From assembly GCF_900178005.1 (NCBI RefSeq), contig NZ_FXBS01000006.1, forward strand, positions 930,001 through 994,000: a DNA stretch of 64,000 nt, written 5' to 3'. The stretch is from Tuberibacillus sp. Marseille-P3662. Its GTDB lineage: Bacteria > Bacillota > Bacilli > Bacillales > Sporolactobacillaceae. Under the pieces are notes generated by a model. It was given only the letters and a program-made list of their open reading frames with translations. It had not been told where the DNA came from and did no database searches. Position numbers and translations under genes: made by a program. Shown in pieces: positions 17,873 through 26,292 of the stretch. Within the stretch, counting starts at the first letter, position 1; each line of letters starts with the position of its first letter.

Positions 17873-18520
17873 ATGAAACAGACAAGCAAAAAGAGCAGTC
17901 CCTTAGCAACATGGCTCGTTTTGTTGTTGATCATTTTTACCATCGGGGGAGTGATCAACTCTCACTCTGGTGAACCCGACAGAAATAAAAGAGATCGATT
18001 TGAAAACGTAAAAGATTATCAACCCATGATAGAAAAAATATTGGCCAAACATGACCTTGAAAAATATACACCCGTCATTCTTGCATTAATGCAGCAAGAG
18101 AGCAGAGGAAAAGGCGGCGATCCGATGCAGGCTTCTGAATCAGCAGGCCTTGCCCCGGGAAGCATTGACAACCCGAGAAAAAGTATTCGTCAAGGGATTC
18201 AACATTTTCAAAGTATATTAGAGCGTGGCAAACGCAGGCAAGTTGACTTTAGCACGATTATGCAGGCCTATAATTTTGGGCCAGGCTATATTGACTATGT
18301 GGCCAAACATGGTGGGGAACACAGTGAGGCACTGGCCAAGAAATTTTCGATGATGCAAGTTAAACGGAAACCAGAACTCTATGACTGTGGAGGCGACAAA
18401 AGTAACTTCCGGTACCCATATTGCTATGGGGATTTTACTTATAGCACCAAAGTGAATCGGTATATTGAATCACTAGAGAAGTCCACCCCAGTGAATGCTA
18501 GTCCGGAAGCCGCCAATTAA
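17873..18520 (+). CDS. Lysozyme-like peptidoglycan hydrolase (CwlT N-domain type)
   Basis: A 215-residue membrane-anchored or secreted protein with one N-terminal hydrophobic segment (about 12-30). It carries a lysozyme-like domain found in CwlT of conjugative elements and in chromosomal YocA-type proteins. The probable catalytic Glu76 lies in LALMQQESRG, followed by MQASESAGLAPGS and YNFGPGYIDYV. It would cleave the glycan strand outside the membrane. There is no NlpC/P60 domain, unlike full-length CwlT. It lies 59 bases before xerS. Confidence 0.78.
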   Translation: MKQTSKKSSPLATWLVLLLIIFTIGGVINSHSGEPDRNKRDRFENVKDYQPMIEKILAKHDLEKYTPVILALMQQESRGKGGDPMQASESAGLAPGSIDNPRKSIRQGIQHFQSILERGKRRQVDFSTIMQAYNFGPGYIDYVAKHGGEHSEALAKKFSMMQVKRKPELYDCGGDKSNFRYPYCYGDFTYSTKVNRYIESLEKSTPVNASPEAAN

Positions 18521-18579
18521 ACCCTTAACATTCATTTTGTGTTATTTTATATGGTAATATTAATATTGGGTGAGAACAT

Positions 18580-19662
18580 ATGAGTCAGGAACATGATTAC
18601 CATCGTCTAGTAGAGAAGGTCAAGGAGCTTCCTTGGTATGTGGAAGAGTTCATTGATCATAAACGTCGGAGGATGTCCTCGTCGACACTATTAAATTACT
18701 GTCACGATTATATCATCTTTATAGATTGGCTCCGGACCGAGGGATTTTATCAAGGCAATCGAAGCGAGTGTCCAATGAGTGTACTGGAAACATTAACACC
18801 GAAACATATTGAAAGTTTTTTATCCCATTTGGAGTTGCAGCTTGGCAATACCAAACGAACGGTCAACCGTAAGATTTCTTCGTTAAAGGCTTTATTTCAT
18901 TTCTTGCAGAATATTGCGGAGACGGATGAACTTGAACCTTATATCTATCGAAATGTTTTAGCGAAAATTGATTTTAACAATGTCAAAGAGACCATGGAAA
19001 CGGTGGCCAATCGAATTGAAGGTAAGATCCTACATAACGACGAATACGAACAATTCCGCCAATTTGTCGCGGCAGACTATGGTGAACAGCACCAAGATAA
19101 TAAAAAAATGTATCATTTTCATCAAAAAAATCGCGAACGGGATACAGCGCTCGTATCCTTGCTCCTAGGTTCCGGTTTGAGACTGTCAGAAGTCGTCAAT
19201 CTAGATGTCGATGATGTTGATTTTAAAAAACACAGTGTCCGCGTCATTCGCAAAGGCGGTAAAGAACAATTCGTTTATTTTAGCGAACAAGCCATGGTTG
19301 ATTTAGATGAATACTTGCGGATTCGAAAAGATCGTTATCGGTTACCCAAGAATGAAAAATCGCTTTTTGTATCAACAGCGATTGGTCCGAGAAAAACATC
19401 AAGAAGGCTGTCAAATCGAGCCGTTGAAAAATTAATCGAAAAATATGCAGTTGCCTTTGGAAAACCGGCCTTAACTGTGCATAAGTTACGACATTCCTTT
19501 GCGACGCGCTATCATATGGAAAATAATGATGTGCCCAAGTTAAAAAAACATCTAGGTCATTCGTCAGTACAGACGACGATGATCTACACGCATATGACCG
19601 ACAAAGAAATGAAACGCGCCATTGATCATATGGATCGAATGGATTCGGAAAGCGATGAGTGA
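18580..19662 (+). CDS. xerS: Tyrosine recombinase XerS
   Basis: A 360-residue tyrosine recombinase with the SAM-like N-domain (about 18-125) and the catalytic domain with Arg201, Lys225 or Lys228, His301, Arg304 (HKLRHSFATRY), His327 (LGHSS) and the nucleophile Tyr336 (MIYTH). Length and the N-terminal ELPWYVEEFIDHKRRRMSS fit the XerS subclass, which in streptococci resolves chromosome dimers at difSL; Bacillus has a homologue of this subclass. No difSL-like site was recognised upstream. A short coupled frame overlaps its stop. Confidence 0.88.
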   Translation: MSQEHDYHRLVEKVKELPWYVEEFIDHKRRRMSSSTLLNYCHDYIIFIDWLRTEGFYQGNRSECPMSVLETLTPKHIESFLSHLELQLGNTKRTVNRKISSLKALFHFLQNIAETDELEPYIYRNVLAKIDFNNVKETMETVANRIEGKILHNDEYEQFRQFVAADYGEQHQDNKKMYHFHQKNRERDTALVSLLLGSGLRLSEVVNLDVDDVDFKKHSVRVIRKGGKEQFVYFSEQAMVDLDEYLRIRKDRYRLPKNEKSLFVSTAIGPRKTSRRLSNRAVEKLIEKYAVAFGKPALTVHKLRHSFATRYHMENNDVPKLKKHLGHSSVQTTMIYTHMTDKEMKRAIDHMDRMDSESDE

Positions 19663-19778
19663 AATATATATTATATTTTTCGGGGAATCGTCCCGATCAT
19701 GTTAATGAAGAATTAGAAAAAAGTGACCAATTGATTGCTTCGCTTATAGATGAACTTGTGGAATTAAAGAACAAATAG
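19659..19778 (+). CDS. Possible 39-aa protein coupled to xerS
   Basis: GTG 19659-19661 overlaps the xerS stop codon. The frame reads 39 residues to TAG 19776-19778, ending in a charged helical segment (VNEELEKSDQLIASL, IDELVELKNK) that looks like a short coiled coil. The ribosome site is weak (GGAAAG). The biased composition suggests coding, but it may be a remnant of a larger gene. Confidence 0.35.
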   Translation: MKYILYFSGNRPDHVNEELEKSDQLIASLIDELVELKNK

Positions 19779-19796
19779 TTGAAGAACGATTGATGT

Positions 19797-19890
19797 GGCG
19801 GAGTAGCTATTGAACGTCGATGTTAGTGCATCGGCGTTCTTTTTATTTCCTAAAACAATTAAATTATTCCTGTTTGAAACAATCTAGTTT
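19797..19890. repeat. Decayed copy of the type I toxin-antitoxin 3' region
   Basis: About 90 bases strongly resemble 21898-21990: GCGGAGTAGCT, then a hairpin GAACGTCGATG / CATCGGCGTTC (19812-19822 with 19829-19839), then TTATTTCCTAAAA and ATTCCTGTTTG. This corresponds to the toxin mRNA terminator and the antitoxin promoter of the intact locus. Here the -10 region reads TTTAAT instead of TATAAT (- strand), a spacer base is missing, and no toxin frame lies upstream. It is therefore a remnant, or an orphan antitoxin RNA gene. Confidence 0.6.
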
Positions 19891-19949
19891 GGATATTTCA
19901 GAGCCAAATATCGTTATGCTTTTTATTAGCTTGATGGTTGCATTTTTTA

Positions 19950-19976
19950 TATAATAAACATAATAAAGCGTTTTCA
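19950..19976 (+). promoter_or_regulatory. Possible promoter and cre-like site of the carboxylesterase gene
   Basis: TATAAT at 19950-19955 and, 8 bases further, ATAAAGCGTTTTCA (19963-19976). The latter matches the catabolite-responsive element consensus TGNAARCGNWWWCA at 12 of 14 positions. No good -35 is seen. If real, CcpA would repress the esterase on rich sugars. Confidence 0.35.
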
Positions 19977-19993
19977 TTTTAAGAGAGGAAGAG

Positions 19994-21490
19994 ATGCAGA
20001 TGTCAGCCACTATAGTTGAAACGCGTTACGGACAAGTCAAAGGGGAACAAATTGAGGGGGTTTATGTTTGGAAAGGGATTCCATATGCGAGCCCGCCGGT
20101 TGGGTCGCTGCGATTTCGTCCGCCTGAACCGCCTGAAGCATGGGAAGGGATATGGGAGGCGACGGAGTTTGGTCCAGCTGCCCCGCAGACATCGCGACAA
20201 ATCATGGCATTTTTGGGAGATGATCCAGAACATACGAGCGAGGATTGTTTGTATCTTAATGTTTGGTCGCCGGGAGCGGATAATAAGAAACGTCCGGTGA
20301 TGGTCTGGATTCACGGGGGTTCATTTACGAATGGTTCAGGTTCTGGTGATGGTTACGATGGCATCTCTTTCGCATCCCTAGGTGATGTGGTCGTCGTTAC
20401 GATCAATTACCGATTAGGTATCTTAGGATTTTTGCACCTGGATGATGTTGATGGTGAAAAATATGCCTCTTCTGGTAACTGCGGATTACTCGATCAAGTG
20501 GCCGCTTTAAAATGGATTCAAGATAATATTGAAGCATTTGGCGGTGATCCGAATCGCGTGACGATTTTTGGTGAATCAGCGGGTGCGATGAGTATCGGCG
20601 TATTAATGGCGATGCCCTCAGCACAGGGGCTCTTTAACCAGGCTATTTTGCAAAGTGGCGCCGCGAGTAATGTATTGACGCGTACGACAGCGACACAAAT
20701 GGCTAACATCGTTTTAAATGCCGTAGAGGTAGCATCTGATGACTTGGCAAAACTTGAACAGATGCCGGTTGACCAACTATTAGAAGCTGCTTCAGATTTG
20801 CCTGCATTAGGATTGGGGCCTGTTATTGACGGAGTCACACTACCAGAGAGTCCCGAAGAAGCCTTATCTAGCGGTATTGCTAAAGATATTCCTAGTATGA
20901 TAGGGACAAACCTCGATGAATTTCGGTTGTTTACTTTTTTTGATTCTAGCTGGAAAACATTGAGTGAGGAGGAACTGACTCTCCGTTTCGAAAAAGTATT
21001 TGGTGCACTTTGGCCAAAGTTGTCGGATCATTTTATTGAAAATAATCATGAGACTTTAAGCCAATCACTTTTTGATCGATTGATGACATTTAAGATGTTT
21101 ACTTTTCCGGCAATACAATTGGCGGAGACCCAAGTCAAACAAGGCGCCACAGTATGGATGTACCGTTTCGATTGGCAGAGTCCGGTTTTTAATGGAGAGT
21201 TAAAAGCTTTTCACGCTTCGGAACTACCATTTGTTTGGCATAACATCAACAAACCGAAAGCGGGTAATATTACGGGCGAATCGTCCACGCGATATGAAAT
21301 GGCTAATCAGATGCACCAAGCTTGGATCAGCTTTGCACATAGTGGTAACCCCAATACACAAGAAATCCCTGTCTGGCCAGGTTACGATACCAACGATCGA
21401 TCAACTATGCTTTTTAATGTAGAAAGTAGGATAGAGAAAGATCCGAACCGTGAAGAACGCGTAGTATGGGAAGGTAATCCTGAGGACTAG
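19994..21490 (+). CDS. Carboxylesterase type B (PnbA-like)
   Basis: A 498-residue alpha/beta hydrolase of the type B carboxylesterase/p-nitrobenzyl esterase family. It shows EDCLYLNVW, the oxyanion segment HGGSFTNGSG, the nucleophile motif GESAGAMS and a late His in FHASELPFVW. There is no signal peptide, so it is cytoplasmic. The ribosome site AGAGAGGAAGAG precedes ATG 19994; ATG 20000 is equally possible. It is monocistronic, with a terminator behind, and lies between the remnant and the intact copy of a toxin-antitoxin region. Confidence 0.9.
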   Translation: MQMSATIVETRYGQVKGEQIEGVYVWKGIPYASPPVGSLRFRPPEPPEAWEGIWEATEFGPAAPQTSRQIMAFLGDDPEHTSEDCLYLNVWSPGADNKKRPVMVWIHGGSFTNGSGSGDGYDGISFASLGDVVVVTINYRLGILGFLHLDDVDGEKYASSGNCGLLDQVAALKWIQDNIEAFGGDPNRVTIFGESAGAMSIGVLMAMPSAQGLFNQAILQSGAASNVLTRTTATQMANIVLNAVEVASDDLAKLEQMPVDQLLEAASDLPALGLGPVIDGVTLPESPEEALSSGIAKDIPSMIGTNLDEFRLFTFFDSSWKTLSEEELTLRFEKVFGALWPKLSDHFIENNHETLSQSLFDRLMTFKMFTFPAIQLAETQVKQGATVWMYRFDWQSPVFNGELKAFHASELPFVWHNINKPKAGNITGESSTRYEMANQMHQAWISFAHSGNPNTQEIPVWPGYDTNDRSTMLFNVESRIEKDPNREERVVWEGNPED

Positions 21491-21516
21491 AGATTATCGA
21501 AATACGGAATGAAAAA

Positions 21517-21550
21517 TCAGCCTGTCGAGGTCAATCCGAAGACAGGCTGA
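21517..21550 (+). terminator. Terminator after the carboxylesterase
   Basis: Perfect 10-bp stem TCAGCCTGTC / GACAGGCTGA with a 14-base loop, followed by AAGCTTTG (short T run). Confidence 0.65.
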
Positions 21551-21661
21551 AAGCTTTGCTTACATTAATTGTCTTGTAGCAGTTAGATTGACGGCCTTTA
21601 CCCATTTACTTCCAAATCTTTTTATTACTAGATAAAACATATGTTCGAATGTCGTTATTTA

Positions 21662-21670
21662 TGCTATAAT
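21662..21670 (+). promoter_or_regulatory. Extended -10 promoter of the toxin mRNA
   Basis: TGCTATAAT is a perfect extended -10 element; the -35 is weak (TTCGAA at short spacing). The transcript would start near 21677 and have a leader of about 86 bases. Confidence 0.65.
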
Positions 21671-21762
21671 TATGGTACAGCTACATAAGCAGGGTGGGCG
21701 GTGGCACCCGTCTATCGTTTCTCGTCTTGTGCATGTCGCAGCGAGAAAGGGGGTGTTGCCGA

Positions 21763-21837
21763 ATGACAACTTATCAAGCACTGGTCCTTATGATCAGCTT
21801 TGCGACGTTAGTTGTCCTTATGAATAGAAAAAAGTAA
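21763..21837 (+). CDS. Holin-like type I toxin peptide
   Basis: A 24-residue peptide MTTYQALVLMISFATLVVLM followed by NRKK: a short polar start, one hydrophobic helix and a basic tail, the form of the putative holin-like toxins of Firmicutes (TxpA/BsrG-type membrane toxins). The leader is built for control. TTTCTCG / CGAGAAA (21718-21724 with 21742-21748) folds over the edge of the GAAAGGGGG ribosome site. GCAGGGTGGG at 21689-21698 is perfectly complementary to CCCACCCTGC at 21838-21847 just after the stop, so the mRNA ends can pair. An antisense RNA promoter faces it from the right. Confidence 0.82.
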   Translation: MTTYQALVLMISFATLVVLMNRKK

Positions 21838-21957
21838 CCCACCCTGCCGGCCAGTAGGGTCAATGGATTACTTTTCCTGAAAGCCACCGCACTTCCTGCG
21901 GAGTAGCTGTATCGGACGTCGATGTTAGCGCATCGACGTCCTTTTATTTTATTTCCT
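21828..21957 (-). ncRNA. Type I antitoxin RNA
   Basis: On the - strand TTGATT (21987-21992), a 17-base spacer and TATAAT (21964-21969) form a strong promoter with a start near 21957. The RNA would run about 130 nt leftward, antisense to the whole 3' untranslated region of the toxin mRNA. It would end in the hairpin GTAATCC...GGGTTAC plus TTTTTT at the toxin stop codon. This convergent, 3'-overlapping layout is that of TxpA/RatA and BsrG/SR4. Confidence 0.72.
21914..21954 (+). terminator. Terminator of the toxin mRNA
   Basis: Perfect 11-bp stem GGACGTCGATG / CATCGACGTCC with a 6-base loop, followed by TTTTATTTTATTT. It lies within the antitoxin RNA's 5' end, so both RNAs carry complementary loops. 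Confidence 0.85.
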
Positions 21958-22184
21958 AAAATAATTATAATATTCCTGTTTGTAAAAATCAATTAAAACA
22001 ACAATACATGAGCTGATCATCCTTGATTGCATTGCGGGGTCTCAAGACTCATGCTATTCCCGTGAGTCGCCGCCTGCCGTTCCAATCAACGATGTTAACG
22101 CGCTGAATTGACAAACACTAATACATTAGACCGTTCGAGTGTTCGAATCAATGATGAATATAAGCATTTATGAAATTGACTCGC

Positions 22185-22213
22185 TTGCATAAATAAGTAT
22201 GTGCTTATACAAT
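22185..22213 (+). promoter_or_regulatory. ars operon promoter with ArsR operator in the spacer
   Basis: TTGCAT (22185-22190), 17 bases, TACAAT (22208-22213). The spacer contains the inverted repeat ATAAGTATGTGCTTAT (22193-22208), which resembles ArsR operators, so bound ArsR would cover the promoter. Confidence 0.6.
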
Positions 22214-22228
22214 AATCTTGTTGTTTAA

Positions 22229-22246
22229 TATAAGTACATACTTATA
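22229..22246. promoter_or_regulatory. Second ArsR-type operator
   Basis: TATAAGTACATACTTATA is a perfect palindrome apart from the central four bases and shares ATAAGTA with the site in the promoter spacer. It lies 35 bases ahead of the arsR start. Confidence 0.6.
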
Positions 22247-22280
22247 TATTAATAAAAAGATTCATTTGGAGGTGATTCAA

Positions 22281-22616
22281 TTGGAGAAAGAGGTTAAAAA
22301 AGTTGCTAGTGTTCTAAAACTTGTCGGAGATAAAACCCGATTAACTGTGATTGGCTTGTTGTTGAAACGTGAGTGTTGTGTTTGTGAATTGGTTGAGGTT
22401 TTTGAAATGAGTCAACCTTCAATTAGCCAACATCTTCGTAAACTTCGTGACGCAGGATTAGTGAAAGAAAGACGCAAGGGGCAATGGATTTTCTATTCGT
22501 TGAATAGAGAAAGTGAGTCTTATCCGTTGATCGAGATGTTGTTAAAGCATATTCCAGATCAACAGGAAAAGCTTGATGCTTTGGAGGCTGAAGGCAAACG
22601 AATTTGCTGTGATTAA
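22281..22616 (+). CDS. arsR: ArsR-family arsenic-responsive repressor
   Basis: A 111-residue winged-helix repressor starting at TTG 22281 behind GGAGGTGAT. The frame is open further upstream, but those starts lack a ribosome site. The metal site is [11 protein letters not shown] (Cys32, Cys33, Cys35), the As(III)/Sb(III) type in the recognition-helix region. [19 protein letters not shown] is the DNA-reading helix. The C-terminus ends RICCD with two more Cys. It heads arsB and arsC and is preceded by two matching palindromes. Confidence 0.9.
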   Translation: MEKEVKKVASVLKLVGDKTRLTVIGLLLKRECCVCELVEVFEMSQPSISQHLRKLRDAGLVKERRKGQWIFYSLNRESESYPLIEMLLKHIPDQQEKLDALEAEGKRICCD

Positions 22617-22629
22617 TGGAGGTATTGGA

Positions 22630-23931
22630 TTGACTTCTTCTGTAATTTTAGCATCATTGATCTTTATCATCACACTGGTATTAGTCATTTGGCAGCCAAA
22701 AGGCCTAGGCATTGGATGGACGTCTTGCGGTGGCGCGATTCTGGCCTTGATTGTCGGAGTCGTTGACTGGGGTGATGTCGTAACGGTGACAGGTATTGTT
22801 TGGAATGCGACATTAACCTTTGTTGCCGTGATATTGATTTCATTGATTCTCGATGAAATTGGTTTTTTTGAATGGGCGGCATTACATATGGCCCGAATTG
22901 CAAAGGGTAACGGGATTAAAATGTTTGTCTATATTATTTTGCTTGGGGCGATCGTGGCAGCATTTTTTGCCAATGATGGTGCGGCGCTGATACTGACACC
23001 GATTGTGTTGGCGATGGTTCGGCACTTAAATTTTGAAGAGAAAATGGTTCTGCCGTTTATCATGGCCAGTGGATTTATTGCTGATACCGCGTCTTTGCCG
23101 CTAGTCGTCAGTAACTTGGTCAATATTGTTTCTGCCGACTTTTTCGGAATTGGATTTGTCGAGTATGTGTCACGGATGATTGTACCATATTTGTTTTCAG
23201 TTGCTACTAGTATCGTTGTCCTTTATGTATATTTTCGCAAACGTATTCCTCAAAACTATGATCTTAGTCAATTGAAGCATCCAAAAGCGGCGATTAAAGA
23301 TCACGGGATGTTTCGCTTGTCCTGGGCTGTTCTAGCTGTATTACTTGCAGGCTATTTCGGCAGTGAATTGATTGACATTCCTGTATCAATTGTAGCAGGT
23401 ATCATTGCTATTTTCTTTTTGATCATGGCTCAACGGCGTTCAGCTGTTCCGACAAAACAAGTCATCAAGGGTGCACCGTGGGATATTGTGTTTTTCTCTG
23501 TTGGGATGTACGTTGTGGTCTATGGTTTACAAAATGTCGGGCTAACAAGTGTGCTGGCCAATGTGATTCAGGCAGCTGCTGAACAAGGGGGATTTGTTGC
23601 AACGATTGCAACAGGATTCATTGCAGCCATTCTTTCTTCCATTATGAACAATATGCCGACGGTGATGATCGATGCCCTTGCCATTGCGGACACAAACACG
23701 ACGGGCATCATTAAAGAAGGTCTTGTTTACGCCAATGTGATTGGTTCTGACTTAGGACCGAAAATCACCCCTATTGGGTCATTGGCTACCTTATTGTGGC
23801 TTCATGTGTTGGCGTCAAAAGGCGTCAAGATTTCTTGGGGCTATTACTTTAAAATTGGCATCGTCTTAACTGTACCCACGCTGTTCATCACACTGACAAG
23901 CTTATATATTTGGCTTCTGGTGATTTCATAG
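22630..23931 (+). CDS. arsB: ArsB arsenite efflux permease
   Basis: A 433-residue membrane transporter with about 11-12 helices that extrudes arsenite/antimonite using the proton motive force. The start TTG 22630 follows GGAGG directly after arsR; the frame remains open upstream, overlapping arsR, but without a ribosome site. Conserved ArsB segments include [38 protein letters not shown] and [20 protein letters not shown]. No arsA ATPase gene follows, so it works as a secondary carrier. Confidence 0.93.
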   Translation: MTSSVILASLIFIITLVLVIWQPKGLGIGWTSCGGAILALIVGVVDWGDVVTVTGIVWNATLTFVAVILISLILDEIGFFEWAALHMARIAKGNGIKMFVYIILLGAIVAAFFANDGAALILTPIVLAMVRHLNFEEKMVLPFIMASGFIADTASLPLVVSNLVNIVSADFFGIGFVEYVSRMIVPYLFSVATSIVVLYVYFRKRIPQNYDLSQLKHPKAAIKDHGMFRLSWAVLAVLLAGYFGSELIDIPVSIVAGIIAIFFLIMAQRRSAVPTKQVIKGAPWDIVFFSVGMYVVVYGLQNVGLTSVLANVIQAAAEQGGFVATIATGFIAAILSSIMNNMPTVMIDALAIADTNTTGIIKEGLVYANVIGSDLGPKITPIGSLATLLWLHVLASKGVKISWGYYFKIGIVLTVPTLFITLTSLYIWLLVIS

Positions 23932-24068
23932 GGAAGTTTCATTATAACAGGTTAAGGATTTTAAAAAATAAAAGGAGCCCTTCCCTGCTTTGCGAAGTAC
24001 TACCATATCATTTAGCAGAGGAGAAAGAGCGACGTAGTAAAAATGATTGTAGAGGGAGCGAATCAACC

Positions 24069-24488
24069 ATGTCAAAACCGATCATTTATTTTCTTTGCAC
24101 CGGCAATTCCTTTCGGAGTCAAATGGCTGAAGGATGGGGGCACAAATATTTGGACGGTCAATATGAGGTCCATTCCGCAGGCATCGAAGCGCACGGGATG
24201 AATCCGAAAGCGGTTGAGGCCATGAAAGAAGTTGGGATCGATATTTCCGATCAGGAATCAAAGATCATTGATGCTGAGCTTTTAAATAAGGCTGATTATG
24301 TCATTACCCTTTGTGGGGATGCGAAAGACAAATGTCCCATGACGCCCCCTCATGTCCAGCGTGATCATTGGGGATTTGAAGACCCAGCTCAAGCAGAAGG
24401 AACCGAAGACGAACGATGGGATGTGTATCGTCGGGTCCGTGATGACATTGGCGACCGTATCAAGCAATTTGCGCGGCTTTCAAAGTGA
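24069..24488 (+). CDS. arsC: Thioredoxin-coupled arsenate reductase
   Basis: A 139-residue low-molecular-weight phosphatase-like arsenate reductase. The P-loop CTGNSFRS holds the nucleophile Cys10; Cys82 and Cys89 (CGDAKDKCP) form the redox relay, as in B. subtilis and S. aureus ArsC. It reduces arsenate to arsenite for ArsB. ATG 24069 is chosen for GAGGGA upstream; the frame extends further left but into a 137-base stretch after arsB that holds no recognisable gene. Confidence 0.95.
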   Translation: MSKPIIYFLCTGNSFRSQMAEGWGHKYLDGQYEVHSAGIEAHGMNPKAVEAMKEVGIDISDQESKIIDAELLNKADYVITLCGDAKDKCPMTPPHVQRDHWGFEDPAQAEGTEDERWDVYRRVRDDIGDRIKQFARLSK

Positions 24489-24518
24489 CAGCAATTCTGT
24501 AGAAAAAGGAGTCAAACC

Positions 24519-24845
24519 ATGATGTATTCTGTTCTGGTATTTATACTTGCGGGGTTGGCTGAAATCGGTGGAGGGTACCTTATTTGGCTTTGGTTAAGAG
24601 AAGGTCACTCTTTCTATTGGGGACTTTTGGGTGGTCTAACTCTGGCTTTGTATGGCGTGATCGCGACGTTTCAAGTGTTTCCTTCTTTTGGAAGGGTTTA
24701 TGCTGCCTATGGTGGGGTGTTTATTATTCTCTCGATTTTGTGGGGTTGGGGCATTGATAGAAAGGTTCCCGATCTATACGACTGGATTGGCGCTGGGATT
24801 TGTTTAGTCGGTGTATCAGTGATGCTGTGGGCGCCACGTCACTGA
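24519..24845 (+). CDS. YnfA/UPF0060-family membrane protein
   Basis: A 108-residue protein with four transmembrane helices of the UPF0060 (YnfA) family, related to small multidrug resistance proteins. [18 protein letters not shown] near the N-terminus and [16 protein letters not shown] are characteristic. The ribosome site is AAAAAGGAG. It follows arsC by 30 bases and ends before a terminator, so it is the last gene of the ars operon; UPF0060 genes often accompany ars genes, but its role there is not established. Confidence 0.85.
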   Translation: MMYSVLVFILAGLAEIGGGYLIWLWLREGHSFYWGLLGGLTLALYGVIATFQVFPSFGRVYAAYGGVFIILSILWGWGIDRKVPDLYDWIGAGICLVGVSVMLWAPRH

Positions 24846-24875
24846 TAGAGACCATATTCTCACGTAATTTTTAGG

Positions 24876-24905
24876 CCAGCATGGAAATGTGCTGGTTTTT
24901 CTTTT
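24876..24905 (+). terminator. Terminator of the ars operon
   Basis: Stem CCAGCA / TGCTGG (24876-24881 with 24890-24895) with an 8-base loop, followed by TTTTTCTTTT. Confidence 0.65.
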
Positions 24906-25060
24906 AAATTAATTCTTATAATTTTAGGCTTTCGGGTAAAGCGGATGAAAAACTGCTATGTATCATTGAGGTGAGATTAATACTTACAAAAAAGAGGATA
25001 CGTCTAAAAAGTTTTAACGATAAATGTTAAATTTTTAATAAAGGAGACATTTTTTAGATA

Positions 25061-25168
25061 ATGGGGTTTGGAGCAGGTATTGAGGCAATGAGGATTAAGG
25101 ACAAGGATATGTATAAAGCGAATAAAATTCAGTGGTTGATTGTAAATGCATTTTTTGGGGCTTATTGA
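25061..25168 (+). CDS. Doubtful 35-aa frame in an otherwise gene-free stretch
   Basis: The region 24906-25229 has no clear gene. One short frame from ATG 25061 encodes 35 residues (MGFGAGIEAMRIKDKDMYKA and onward) with an AAAGGAG 15 bases upstream. It looks like the start of a truncated gene or a chance frame. Confidence 0.2.
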   Translation: MGFGAGIEAMRIKDKDMYKANKIQWLIVNAFFGAY

Positions 25169-25229
25169 TATAAACTTTTTGTCTTCATTTCTTCTGTATT
25201 TTTATAATAATGTGAAGGAGCGTTTCCTC

Positions 25230-25859
25230 TTGAAAAAATCTTATTTATTTCTAACGATAGTTTTTGCTTTTATTTTGATTATTGGTGTGGGATGCAGTAG
25301 TAAAACTAGTAAAGATGATCATATAGCTTATATTTCATCCAATACGAATTCTGATTACGTCAACACATTCAAAGATTTAAATCTAGGGATTCTTTATGAT
25401 TTTGATATCGAACAACCTCATGCAGATAAAAGTTGGGTAACGGTTTGGGTTGAAGGTTATCGTAATGGCGAAAAAATGGATCCGTTTCATCTTACTGAGT
25501 TCTCTTATGGTTTGAGCCCTAAACAAAAGCAAAGTGGGCATTTAGGATTTGGGATCATAAGCCCTAATAAAACCCCGTCATTATTTATATACGCGCCTCC
25601 CGGAATGCAAAGCCCACATAAGATAAAAAATAACATCGCATTTTCTAAAGGAATTAGCATGTGGGATTACGCTATTGGAGACGGAAAGGAAGCTTTAGAT
25701 GCGGGAGAAACAGAAATATTAGGTGTTTACAGGCAAGCCAAAAAATCTTTAGAAACATTTGATCTGCAAAGTGAAGATGCTATCAAAAAAATAATAAAAA
25801 AGGATAAAATGGTCCTTTTACTTAAGATAAAAGTGGAAAAAAGGAATGAAGCGGATTAA
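25230..25859 (+). CDS. Putative lipoprotein of unknown function
   Basis: A 209-residue exported protein. The TTG at 25230 follows GAAGGAG and opens a clean signal peptide: MKKSYLFL, a hydrophobic stretch, then a lipobox-like IIGVGC with the Cys near residue 20. Earlier in-frame starts would bury this signal. The mature part is soluble, with no recognised domain (WVTVWVEGYRNGEKMDP, YAPPGMQSPHKIKNN). Codon use is AT-rich relative to the ars and cop genes on either side, a sign of separate origin. Confidence 0.65.
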   Translation: MKKSYLFLTIVFAFILIIGVGCSSKTSKDDHIAYISSNTNSDYVNTFKDLNLGILYDFDIEQPHADKSWVTVWVEGYRNGEKMDPFHLTEFSYGLSPKQKQSGHLGFGIISPNKTPSLFIYAPPGMQSPHKIKNNIAFSKGISMWDYAIGDGKEALDAGETEILGVYRQAKKSLETFDLQSEDAIKKIIKKDKMVLLLKIKVEKRNEAD

Positions 25860-26016
25860 TTAAAAATTATTGTAAAGCATGGTATCAGTATAATGGATCA
25901 AGCGTGGGCTACATCATTTTGGCATTCCTTATGCTCTGCAAAAATTAAAGATGACGAAGGCGATGCATACGTCAAAAACAGGCTGTTATTGTTGATAGGT
26001 GAGGAGGTAAAAGGGT

Positions 26017-26184
26017 ATGACCACGAGTCAGTTTGTACGTATAATCGGTGTCATCTTATTGATCGTTGCTTTAATCATTTTACCTGTGTTTACAACCATC
26101 TACTATAAGATGTTCTATTACACTGGGGCTGTTCTTTTAATGATTGCCTTAATTTGCAAAGTTATTATTAATCCTATTCATTAG
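26017..26184 (+). CDS. Small two-helix membrane protein (55 aa)
   Basis: ATG 26017 follows GAGGAGG at ideal spacing. The 55-residue product has hydrophobic segments at about 8-29 and 34-52 separated by YYKMFYY. No family is recognised. After its stop another frame reads FISFIGGVVAWYENDKRFNQ before a stop at 26256, so this may be the first part of a longer, frameshifted membrane protein. The preceding stretch 25860-26016 shows no gene. Confidence 0.5.
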   Translation: MTTSQFVRIIGVILLIVALIILPVFTTIYYKMFYYTGAVLLMIALICKVIINPIH

Positions 26185-26292
26185 TTTTATTGGTGGAGTG
26201 GTCGCTTGGTATGAAAATGATAAAAGGTTCAATCAAATTCATGATAGTATGAAATAAGAAATACCAGAGTTTTAAGAAAGAAGTGAAATAAA

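Noticed and set aside
17873-19662. Integrative conjugative element (lysozyme-like protein next to a recombinase)
   Set aside because: The recombinase is of the XerS chromosome-resolution type, and no relaxase, coupling ATPase or attachment repeats are present.
21774-21992. 72-codon frame on the - strand across the toxin locus
   Set aside because: It runs through the toxin, both hairpins and the antisense RNA promoter; the region is explained as an untranslated antitoxin RNA.
25893-26108. 71-codon frame before and across the small membrane protein
   Set aside because: It reads through the GAGGAGG ribosome site of the 55-residue membrane protein in another frame and has no recognisable product.
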